From contig JAZUAS010000078.1 of assembly GCA_045638125.1 (NCBI GenBank), forward strand, positions 1 through 9,975: a DNA stretch of 9,975 nucleotides, written 5' to 3'. Positions 4,025 through 9,975 of this stretch are shown here, in pieces. A program made the position numbers and the translations under genes. This stretch comes from SVTX01 sp045638125 (GTDB lineage Bacteria; Bacillota; Clostridia; Oscillospirales; CAG-272). Each line of letters opens with the position of its first letter. Position 1 is the first letter of the stretch. The notes under the pieces were generated by a model, which saw only the letters and a program-made list of their open reading frames with translations, was not told the origin of the DNA and made no database searches.

Positions 4025-5205
4025 ATCCAAGCTATTTTTTCTTTGGCGGGGTAAAGATAAAGACCGATTACGATAACGCCGCCGCACTGCTCAATCTCTG
4101 TATGTATTATTGCATTTCCTATACCGCATTTAAGCCGCTTGCAGACGGGGTAGAGATGGTTGTGCGATTTTCATCCTTTGGCAAGCTGAAAAAAGAAGCG
4201 ACGGCACGAGGAATAGACTTCCGAGTAATCAAAAAAAGCGGTCTGCCTGCATTTTTGGGAAGATACAAGATGCGCGTGGGGGCATTTCTGGGAATTATAT
4301 TGGCGGCAATATTGGTTTACCTCTCGCAGAGTGTGGTGTGGGATATAACAGTGACGGGAAATGAGACCGTGACGTCCTCGAAAATAAGAGAGATGCTTAA
4401 AGACGAGGGCTTTTTTGTTGGGTGCTATATCCCCGCCGCCAACACCGACAGAATAGAAAACAAAATAATGATTAAAAGCGACAACATCTCTTGGATGTCG
4501 ATAAATATCAGGGGTACTGTGGCGGAGGTTCAGATACGAGAGGTAGTGCGCCCCAAAAATTCCGAGACGGTCAAAAAGCCTGCAAATCTGGTGGCGAAAA
4601 AGGACGGAATTATTGAGGAGGTCAGAATATTTCGCGGAACTGTTACCGTCGCTCCCGGTCAGCCTGTCGGTAGCGGCACACTGCTCGTCAGCGGAATATA
4701 CGAGGGGGAGAGGATAGGTGTTCGTTATACTCGTGCCTCGGGGCAGGTCATGGCAAGAACTACAAGCGAATATTATATCGAAATACCGTATGAATACGAG
4801 GGAAAACGCTATACCGGAGAGGAATATTGCGATAAATATTTAAATTTTTTTGACTATTCGATTAACATTTCCAAAAACAGTGGAAAAGAAGGGGTACTTT
4901 ATGATAAAATAGATATAGTGGAGAATTATTGCCTTCCGTGGGGAATTGAACTTCCCTTTGAAAAAAAGACGGTAAAATATTTAGCCTTTGAGACCCTCCT
5001 TCTAACAAGAACAGCGGAGGAGGCAGAGTCGCTTGCATACTTTGAGCTTGCAAGAAGGCTTTCGGAGGATGCTGCCGACGGAATTATCGTCAGCAAGACT
5101 ATCACCCCGATTGTGAAGGAGGACTCCTTTGCGATTCTCTGCAAGATCGAGATAATCGAGGACATCGCCGCCGTCTCGGAATTTGAGGTGGATATTGTTG
5201 ATTAG
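4021..5205 (+). CDS. yqfD: Sporulation protein YqfD
   Basis: A 394-residue protein, matching the ~398 residues of the B. subtilis protein. A cytoplasmic N-terminal part (1-85) leads to one membrane helix (about 86-104). An extracytoplasmic POTRA/FtsQ-like region follows (about 106-175), opening with VWDITVTGNETVTSSKIREML, and then a beta-rich part. YqfD is needed for sporulation in B. subtilis and acts with the YqfC product's pathway; its molecular job is unknown. It starts with GTG at 4021, 8 nt after GGAGG (4008-4012), and overlaps the yqfC stop by 4 nt. A 49-nt gap separates it from phoH. Confidence 0.9.
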   Translation: MNPSYFFFGGVKIKTDYDNAAALLNLCMYYCISYTAFKPLADGVEMVVRFSSFGKLKKEATARGIDFRVIKKSGLPAFLGRYKMRVGAFLGIILAAILVYLSQSVVWDITVTGNETVTSSKIREMLKDEGFFVGCYIPAANTDRIENKIMIKSDNISWMSINIRGTVAEVQIREVVRPKNSETVKKPANLVAKKDGIIEEVRIFRGTVTVAPGQPVGSGTLLVSGIYEGERIGVRYTRASGQVMARTTSEYYIEIPYEYEGKRYTGEEYCDKYLNFFDYSINISKNSGKEGVLYDKIDIVENYCLPWGIELPFEKKTVKYLAFETLLLTRTAEEAESLAYFELARRLSEDAADGIIVSKTITPIVKEDSFAILCKIEIIEDIAAVSEFEVDIVD

Positions 5206-5254
5206 GCGATGAAAATAAACGGGGCTTTCGGAAAAAGCTCGCAGAAAGGGATTT

Positions 5255-6310
5255 ATGAGCAGTAAGATCATTAAGGTCGAGTCGCCCGACGTACTTGCGT
5301 CGGTTTTCGGCTCGTTTGATGCAAACGTCAAGCTGATTGAAAAGAAGTTTGGCGTTCATATTCACAACCGCATCGCTGACAGTGGTGAGGACGTTATCGT
5401 GGTGTCGGCAGAGGACGAGGGCGCAGTCGCGCAGGCGGCAGGCGCGGTCTCCTATCTTGTGAAGATGGCAAAATACAATGAAAATATCACCGACCAGAGC
5501 GTTATATACGTTTGTGACACGGTGGCTTCGGGCAACGCGGGCGAGCTTGAAAGTTTAGGTGACGACACAATCTGCGTTACCATGAAGGGCAAGCCCATCA
5601 AGGCAAAGACCGTGGGGCAGAAGCAGTACGTCAACGCTATCCGCAAAAACACCATTGTGCTTGGCATTGGCCCTGCGGGAACGGGTAAGACCTTCCTTGC
5701 CGTGGCTATGGCGGTCAAGGCGCTTCGCGAAAAGCAGGTGTCGAGAATTATTCTGACCCGTCCTGCCATCGAGGCGGGCGAAAAGCTGGGATTTCTGCCC
5801 GGCGACCTGCAAAGCAAGATAGATCCCTATCTCCGTCCGCTTTACGATTCTCTTTACGAAATGATGGGCGCGGAAAACTACCAGCGACAGGTGGAAAAGG
5901 GTGTTATAGAGGTTGCGCCTTTGGCTTATATGAGAGGACGAACCCTTGACGATTCCTTTATCATCCTCGACGAGGCGCAGAACTGCACTCCCGAGCAGAT
6001 GAAGATGTTCTTGACACGTCTGGGCTTCAACTCCAAGGCGGTGGTCACGGGTGACTTGACCCAGACCGACCTTCCCGTCGGACAGAAGAGCGGCCTTTCT
6101 GAGGCGGTAAAGATACTTTCGGGCATCGAGGATATTGCAATTCACTCGTTTACCGAGCGTGACGTAGTAAGACACAAGCTGGTACAGAAGATAATTTTGG
6201 CTTACGAAAAATACGATAGAGAGCGCAGAGAAAAGCACGCTCAGTCTGAAAAAAAGAATAATAACGGAAAGGATGGCGAGGGCAGACAGTATCGCCCCGC
6301 AAGGAACTGA
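5255..6310 (+). CDS. phoH: PhoH-like ATPase (YbeZ type)
   Basis: A 351-residue cytoplasmic P-loop ATPase. An N-terminal KH-like region (about 1-120) precedes the ATPase core, with Walker A GPAGTGKT at 139-146 and Walker B FIILDEAQN at 235-243. Between them lie the family stretches RPAIEAGEKLGFLPGD and KIDPYLRPLYD, and after them the sensor-like VTGDLTQTDLP. The last 30 residues are charged and low in complexity. PhoH proteins resemble superfamily 1 helicases and bind RNA; with YbeY they are linked to rRNA and ribosome quality control. The ribosome site is AAAGGG before the ATG. ybeY follows after 2 nt, the usual bacterial pairing. The family call is firm; the substrate is inferred. Confidence 0.95.
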   Translation: MSSKIIKVESPDVLASVFGSFDANVKLIEKKFGVHIHNRIADSGEDVIVVSAEDEGAVAQAAGAVSYLVKMAKYNENITDQSVIYVCDTVASGNAGELESLGDDTICVTMKGKPIKAKTVGQKQYVNAIRKNTIVLGIGPAGTGKTFLAVAMAVKALREKQVSRIILTRPAIEAGEKLGFLPGDLQSKIDPYLRPLYDSLYEMMGAENYQRQVEKGVIEVAPLAYMRGRTLDDSFIILDEAQNCTPEQMKMFLTRLGFNSKAVVTGDLTQTDLPVGQKSGLSEAVKILSGIEDIAIHSFTERDVVRHKLVQKIILAYEKYDRERREKHAQSEKKNNNGKDGEGRQYRPARN

Positions 6311-6312
6311 CG

Positions 6313-6807
6313 ATGAAAAGAAAGATGGGACTTAAAATTTATTTCGAAAACGATCAGGAAAAGCTCCCCATAACCTACAAGATGAAGATGCTCGTTCGCG
6401 AGGCTATTGAAACTACTCTTGATTTTGAGGATTTTCAGAATCATTGTGAGGTTTCCGTAACCTTTACCGACAACGAGGGAATTCACGAGCTGAACAAAAA
6501 GTTCAGAGAGGTGGACAAGCCCACCGACGTGCTTTCCTTCCCCCTCTTTGACTTTGAGGGCGAGAGCGAAGAACCGCCCATCGACGAGATAGTTCACAAC
6601 CTCGGCGACATCGTGATTTCTCTTGAAAAGGCGCAGGAGCAGGCTGATGAGTTCGGTCACTCATTCAATCGCGAGGTTGCATTCCTCTGCGTGCACTCTA
6701 TGCTCCATCTTCTCGGCTACGACCACGAGAGAAGCGAGGAGGAGGACGTTGAAATGCGCTCCAAGCAGACCGAGATCATGAAGATAATGGGACTCGAAGT
6801 TAAATGA
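6313..6807 (+). CDS. ybeY: Endoribonuclease YbeY (rRNA maturation factor)
   Basis: A 164-residue metal-dependent RNase of the UPF0054 family. The zinc-binding motif H-x3-H-x5-H is complete: His128, His132 and His138 in HSMLHLLGYDH. The upstream strands TDVLSFPL (71-78) and LGDIVIS (97-103) also match the family. YbeY takes part in 16S rRNA 3'-end processing and 70S ribosome quality control. The ATG at 6313 is preferred over Met5 (6325), because AAGGA lies 8 nt upstream of it while the later start has only a weak site. It follows phoH by 2 nt and overlaps the next gene by ATGA, so the three are probably co-translated. Confidence 0.95.
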   Translation: MKRKMGLKIYFENDQEKLPITYKMKMLVREAIETTLDFEDFQNHCEVSVTFTDNEGIHELNKKFREVDKPTDVLSFPLFDFEGESEEPPIDEIVHNLGDIVISLEKAQEQADEFGHSFNREVAFLCVHSMLHLLGYDHERSEEEDVEMRSKQTEIMKIMGLEVK

Positions 6808-7451
6808 AACCAAGTGAAAGAAGGGCGCTTGAGGCAGAAAAACGCGCTCAAAAATTAGCGGAGATGCATGAGCGCGAGCTTGCCAAAGAAGCTAAACGGG
6901 CAGAGAGTAAAAATCGAAGCGGATTCGGCGTCGAAAATTCTGTGCCCCGGGAAAGCCGAGGTATAGACCCCGAGGCAAATTACAAAAAGCTTCCCGAGGA
7001 GGAGATCGAGGTCAAGGGAGACGGACATCACCGCGAGAGTTTTTTCTCAAATCACGCGCATCTTATTGCGTTCATCTTGACTACCGTGGTCGTTTTGTTT
7101 GTGGTTGGTCCTCTCGGATACGATATTTATCTGAACGTCAAGGACGCACAAAATAATGTGACGCAGGTCGATGGCAAGAGTATGACTCTTGACGATCTTG
7201 ATTACATTATCGGTCATTCAACCGAGATCAAATGGAGCAGCTTTGAAAAATTTAACTATGCCGACTATGGAGACGATAGAGAGTTCGCCATTGAAGGAAC
7301 AAGTCTCACCTTGCGTGTTGGAAAATCCAAAAGCAGCGAATATCCCGAATATATTCGACTTATCGATTACAAAAGCGGAGATTTTATCAAGGACGTAAGA
7401 AAAGCCTCTGCGTACGAGATAAATGAATTTGTAGAAAAGCACGCCAAATAA
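6804..7451 (+). CDS. Unidentified single-pass membrane protein
   Basis: I do not recognise this 215-residue protein. The N-terminal third (1-85) is highly charged, with a Glu/Lys/Arg/Ala-rich run at 1-36 that could form a coiled coil, then a disordered acidic-basic linker. One membrane helix follows at about 87-110 (LIAFILTTVVVLFVVGPLG). The remaining ~100 residues should lie outside the cell. They are polar, rich in Asp, Ser and Tyr, and appear to alternate short strands (SLTLRVG, YIRLIDY), suggesting a small folded domain. There is no signal peptidase site or cysteine. The start overlaps the ybeY stop (ATGA) and era follows after 24 nt, so it is embedded in the housekeeping operon. In B. 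subtilis this slot holds dgkA and cdd; it is related to neither, since DgkA has three membrane helices and Cdd is a soluble zinc enzyme. Confidence 0.8.
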   Translation: MKPSERRALEAEKRAQKLAEMHERELAKEAKRAESKNRSGFGVENSVPRESRGIDPEANYKKLPEEEIEVKGDGHHRESFFSNHAHLIAFILTTVVVLFVVGPLGYDIYLNVKDAQNNVTQVDGKSMTLDDLDYIIGHSTEIKWSSFEKFNYADYGDDREFAIEGTSLTLRVGKSKSSEYPEYIRLIDYKSGDFIKDVRKASAYEINEFVEKHAK

Positions 7452-7475
7452 AACAAATCAAACAAGGAAAAACAT

Positions 7476-8360
7476 ATGAAAAAGACAGGATTTATAGCAA
7501 TCGTGGGTCGCCCTAACGTGGGCAAGTCCACACTTTTGAACAGCATTTTGGGCGAGAAGGTGGCTATCGTATCCTCCAAGCCCCAGACTACGAGAAACAG
7601 AATTATCGGTATACATACCGTGGGCGACGATCAGTTCGTTTTCCTCGATACCCCCGGTATCTTCAAGCCCCGTAATTCCCTGGGCTCTTATATGATTAAG
7701 ACCGCTAATTCTTCAATGCAGGATGCCGATGCGGTAATTTTGGTGGTTGATGCGGGCAAGCCCGTAAGCGAAATAGAGAAGAACGTTATCAAGTACGTCA
7801 AGAACACCGAGACACCCTCGGTTCTCGTTCTCAATAAGGTCGACCTCTACCGCCGTGAGCAGATAGCAGAGACTATTGCCGCTTATGCCGAGCTTCATGA
7901 TTTCAGCGCAGTCGTTCCGATCTGTGCGAAGAACGGAAAGGGTGTTAGCGAGGTGCTTGACGAGTGCAAGCCCTTCCTCGGAGAATCCGAATTTTTCTTC
8001 CCCGAGGATATGGTTACAGACCAGAGTGAGAGACAGGTTGCTGCTGAGGTCATCAGAGAAAAGCTGCTTCGTACTCTCAATAAGGAGATACCCCACGGTA
8101 TCGCCGTAGCTATCGAGGAATTTAAGGACGAGGGATCACTTATCAGTATCCGTGCCGAGATATTCTGCGAAAAGTCATCCCACAAGGGAATTATCGTCGG
8201 TAAGAACGGCGAGGAGCTGAAGCGTGTCGGTTCTTACGCACGCGCAGATCTTGAAACTATCTTTGGAACAAAGGTTTATCTTAACCTTTGGGTAAAGGTT
8301 AAGGAAAACTGGCGCGACTCCCAGAGAGGTATCACCGACTTCGGATTTACCGAGGAGTGA
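7476..8360 (+). CDS. era: GTPase Era
   Basis: A 294-residue protein, normal for Era (about 300). The GTPase domain shows G1 GRPNVGKS (11-18), G3 DTPG (58-61), G4 NKVD (120-123) and a G5 region CAK (150-152). The C-terminal KH domain carries GKNG (242-245) in the stretch IIVGKNGEELKRVG. Era binds the 3' end of 16S rRNA and helps mature the 30S subunit at the inner face of the membrane, which fits its linkage with ybeY. The ribosome site is AAGGAAA about 6 nt before the ATG. No strong terminator follows; a weak one (5-bp stem CTAAC/GTTAG plus TTTT) lies at 8441-8461. Confidence 0.97.
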   Translation: MKKTGFIAIVGRPNVGKSTLLNSILGEKVAIVSSKPQTTRNRIIGIHTVGDDQFVFLDTPGIFKPRNSLGSYMIKTANSSMQDADAVILVVDAGKPVSEIEKNVIKYVKNTETPSVLVLNKVDLYRREQIAETIAAYAELHDFSAVVPICAKNGKGVSEVLDECKPFLGESEFFFPEDMVTDQSERQVAAEVIREKLLRTLNKEIPHGIAVAIEEFKDEGSLISIRAEIFCEKSSHKGIIVGKNGEELKRVGSYARADLETIFGTKVYLNLWVKVKENWRDSQRGITDFGFTEE

Positions 8361-8390
8361 GGGTAGGAGAATTTTTTGTGGGGGATGCGT

Positions 8391-8429
8391 TCCACCTTTT
8401 TGAAAAAAGGTGGAGCCAAAAACTTTCCC
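8391..8429. repeat. Left arm of an inverted repeat pair, with hairpin
   Basis: CCACCTTTTT (8391-8400) pairs perfectly with AAAAAGGTGG (8404-8413). It is followed by CAAAAACTTTCCC (8417-8429), which is the exact reverse complement of the 13-mer GGGAAAGTTTTTG at 8779-8791. Each 13-mer is therefore followed on its own strand by a T-rich hairpin. Confidence 0.6.
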
Positions 8430-8435
8430 GAATGG

Positions 8436-8615
8436 GGGTTCTAACTGCCGTTGTTAGTTTTATGATATAACTCGGACTGTTTGCTTGCAAGCAGCGGTTT
8501 GCAACAAGCTGACTAACGACTAAGTTTAGCTTCCCGTTGCATATGATGACGCTGAAATTTTGCATACAAAATTTCAGCCTGCTCGCCGCTTTCGTGTTGC
8601 AACAGTTTAGAACCC
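8436..8615. repeat. 180-bp segment bounded by imperfect inverted repeats
   Basis: GGGTTCTAACTG (8436-8447) and CAGTTTAGAACCC (8603-8615) are complementary apart from one inserted A. They could be the terminal repeats of a small non-autonomous element. The interior has no open frame but contains the perfect hairpin at 8551-8578 and the palindrome GCTTGCAAGC. No target-site duplication is evident at the ends. Confidence 0.4.
8551..8578. repeat. Perfect 12-bp hairpin
   Basis: GCTGAAATTTTG (8551-8562) and CAAAATTTCAGC (8567-8578) pair perfectly around a CATA loop. No T-run follows on either strand, so it is not a standard terminator. Confidence 0.65.
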
Positions 8616-8778
8616 AGCCGATATAATTCAACTTAATTTTAAAGCAACTTTAAGTTAAAGTTAGATAAAATGTCTTGGGCTCTATACCTCGCAATATAAA
8701 AACGACAGTGAGGGACTTTTTTAACGAGCGTAGCGAAGTGAAAAATCCTCCGACCCCCTAAAAGGACCTAAAAAATTA

Positions 8779-8812
8779 GGGAAAGTTTTTGCGGAGCTTT
8801 TTCCTAAAAAGC
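8779..8812. repeat. Right arm of the inverted repeat pair, with hairpin
   Basis: GGGAAAGTTTTTG (8779-8791) is followed by GCTTTTT-CCT-AAAAAGC (8796-8812). It mirrors the arrangement at 8391-8429 on the other strand. In addition CCTCCG (8747-8752) and CGGAGG (8820-8825) enclose this arm as a larger inverted repeat. Confidence 0.6.
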
Positions 8813-8844
8813 GACCCGCCGGAGGCAGAAGAAAGGAGGACATA

Positions 8845-9639
8845 ATGACTTTTGCGACTGATGGACTTATCACACGCGTGCATGAGGTGGGTGCTAGTGA
8901 TAAGTTGATAAACATAATAACTCCCGAAAGGGGGCGCATTGGCGTTATGGTCAAGGGTGGCAGATCGCCAAGCAGCAAGCTGACACCGATCTCACAGCTC
9001 TTTACATACGGAAATTTTGAGATATACGAGAAAAATTCGATGTACTGGCTAAAGGGTGGCGGAGCTACTAATTCCTTTTACGGTCTTTCGAGCGATATTT
9101 CCCGTGTATCCCTTGCCACCTATCTTTGTGAGCTTGCAAACGAGCTGACAGACGAGGACGAGGAATGTGCCGAGCTTTTGCGTCTGCTTTTAAATTCGCT
9201 TTATCTTTTGTCCCGCGGAGACAAGGCACAGGAGATAATCAAATCGGCGTTTGAAATGCGCGTGGCGGCAATATCGGGATATATGCCCGAGCTTTTCGGT
9301 TGTGCTTACTGTCACAGCGACAGCGCGGAGTTTTTGTATCTTGACGTTATGGGCGGAAAGCTTGTCTGCACCGATTGCCAAGCCAAGAGAGGGCAGAGAG
9401 TGCCGAGAATTTCCAAGGATTTTGACGACGTCCCCGAAACCAGTGTGCTTTGCGGAATGTCGCCATCAACGCTTGCGGCGATTCGTTATATAGTTTCAGC
9501 GCCCGAGAAAAAGTTGTTTTCCTTTGATTTAAAGGATGCGGACGATTTGCATGATTTGTCTCGCGCTTGTGAGGCGTATATCGTTAACCACCTCGGCAGA
9601 AGCTTTGATTCTTTGGATTTTTATAAGGTTGTTAAATAA
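8845..9639 (+). CDS. recO: DNA repair protein RecO
   Basis: A 264-residue protein of normal RecO length. The N-terminal OB fold (about 1-80) has the typical LITRVHEVGASDKLINIITPE opening and the GRIGVMVKGGR strand. A helical part follows, and then a zinc site of four cysteines: Cys153 and Cys156 (CAYC), Cys175 and Cys178 (CTDC). RecO binds single-stranded DNA and SSB, anneals strands and helps load RecA with RecR. Four zinc-binding cysteines are common in Firmicutes RecO. The start is supported by AAAGGAGG about 6 nt upstream. The gene is cut off from era by the repeat-rich gap, and probably has its own promoter there. It ends in a clear terminator. Confidence 0.95.
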   Translation: MTFATDGLITRVHEVGASDKLINIITPERGRIGVMVKGGRSPSSKLTPISQLFTYGNFEIYEKNSMYWLKGGGATNSFYGLSSDISRVSLATYLCELANELTDEDEECAELLRLLLNSLYLLSRGDKAQEIIKSAFEMRVAAISGYMPELFGCAYCHSDSAEFLYLDVMGGKLVCTDCQAKRGQRVPRISKDFDDVPETSVLCGMSPSTLAAIRYIVSAPEKKLFSFDLKDADDLHDLSRACEAYIVNHLGRSFDSLDFYKVVK

Positions 9640-9641
9640 AT

Positions 9642-9665
9642 AAAGAGGGGCGTAAGCCCCTTTTT
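9642..9665 (+). terminator. Rho-independent terminator of recO
   Basis: GGGGC (9647-9651) and GCCCC (9656-9660) enclose the tetraloop GTAA and are followed by TTTTT. The A-rich flank extends the stem by weak pairs. It starts within a few bases of the recO stop codon. Confidence 0.88.
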
Positions 9666-9701
9666 GTGTTGTAAATTGTAGTTTATCTGTGAGTTAAATG
9701 T

Positions 9702-9735
9702 TAACTTTTCTTGTCATCAGCGACAAGAAAAGTTA
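9702..9735. repeat. 34-nt palindrome, copy A
   Basis: TAACTTTTCTTGTC (9702-9715) and GACAAGAAAAGTTA (9722-9735) form a perfect 14-bp stem around the loop ATCAGC. It is followed by CAAAAGAAC. Copy B lies 52 bp further on. Confidence 0.8.
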
Positions 9736-9753
9736 GCAAAAGAACGATTTTAC

Positions 9754-9787
9754 TAACTTTTCTTTCCATCAGCGGAAAGAAAAGTTA
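9754..9787. repeat. 34-nt palindrome, copy B
   Basis: TAACTTTTCTTTCC (9754-9767) and GGAAAGAAAAGTTA (9774-9787) form a perfect 14-bp stem with the same ATCAGC loop, again followed by CAAAAGAAC. Relative to copy A the two positions next to the TC/CC end of the stem differ, and both strands have changed so that pairing is kept. Confidence 0.8.
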
Positions 9788-9975
9788 CAAAAGAACCGCC
9801 GCACGGAGGGATAGGGGCGGGTCTTACGAATAAAAAAGCGAACATGCCGCATTTTTATCCGTTTCAACAGCCCCTCCCCCGTGTCCCCCAACCCCATTGG
9901 TAAAAATAGAGAGGTTAAGATTATAGCCATATTAAACTTTTACATTTAATGAGGCTTTCCTTCGGAAAGGTCGCT
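9788..9975. other. Non-coding end of window
   Basis: No gene is seen. A hairpin ATAAAAAAGCG/CGCATTTTTAT (9830-9840/9848-9858, one mismatch) has A- and T-runs at its ends and could be a bidirectional terminator. CTTTCC-TTC-GGAAAG (9955-9969) is a further small palindrome. A C-rich patch lies at about 9869-9895. No promoter for a following gene could be supported. Confidence 0.45.

Larger units (their letters stand above)
8361..8844. other. 484-nt non-coding gap rich in inverted repeats
   Basis: No convincing open frame or RNA gene is seen here. The gap holds at least four separate inverted repeats, described in their own entries. It also holds a TATAAT box (8622-8627) with a poor -35 (TTGCAA, 8597-8602, 19-bp spacer), a possible recO promoter, and a strong AAAGGAGG ribosome site just before recO. 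The motif GAGCGTAGCGAAGTGAAAAA (about 8725-8744) looks like a short interspersed repeat. Confidence 0.6.

Noticed and set aside
5555..6238. 227-codon minus-strand frame opposite phoH
   Set aside because: It is a shadow of the phoH coding sequence with no ribosome site or recognisable domain.
8391..8413. Terminator of era
   Set aside because: The hairpin is perfect but is followed by GCC and an A-run on the plus strand, with no T-run; it is better explained as part of the inverted repeat pair.

Overview
The window looks like chromosomal DNA from a low-to-medium GC, endospore-forming member of the Clostridia, probably a gut Oscillospiraceae/Ruminococcaceae-type bacterium. The evidence is the sporulation genes ylbJ, yqfC and yqfD, the Firmicutes core order yqfC-yqfD-phoH-ybeY-era-recO, strong AGGAGG-type ribosome sites and sigma-A promoters. 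The genus assignment is an inference.

Layout. (1) 1-310: a tRNA-Leu(CAA) gene with its own promoter and terminator, followed by a cluster of small palindromes. (2) 364-1951: a promoter, a 157-nt leader, a single gene for a cytoplasmic Asp-box (sialidase-like) beta-propeller protein, and a strong terminator. (3) 1957-2492, minus strand: three tandem, degenerate tRNA-Thr(GGU)-like units behind one near-consensus promoter. Each unit ends in a terminator-type hairpin. Two units carry homologous ~48-nt palindromic insertions after the anticodon arm, and one of these also has a hairpin inserted in its T-loop. (4) 2512-3648, minus: ylbJ, a sporulation membrane protein. It is divergent from (5) 3707-8360, plus: yqfC, yqfD, phoH, ybeY, an unidentified membrane protein and era. 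(6) 8361-8844: a 484-nt non-coding gap packed with inverted repeats, separating era from recO, which are often close neighbours. (7) 8845-9665: recO and its terminator. (8) 9666-9975: non-coding, with a tandem pair of 34-nt palindromes whose arms differ by compensating changes.

How the genes work together. yqfC, yqfD and ylbJ belong to the mother-cell sporulation programme. phoH, ybeY, era and recO are housekeeping genes for RNA metabolism, ribosome maturation and DNA repair. Compared with Bacillus subtilis, the yqfF (HD-domain), dgkA and cdd genes are absent from this run, and an unrecognised single-pass membrane protein lies between ybeY and era. The sialidase-like gene is an unrelated accessory catabolic gene placed between tRNA loci.

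The most unusual content is the tRNA-Thr-like array with palindromic insertions, together with the other small palindromes (era-recO gap, 9702-9787, 226-306, 9955-9969). Together they suggest a genome that carries many mobile or gene-converted mini-palindromes, some of them placed inside RNA genes.
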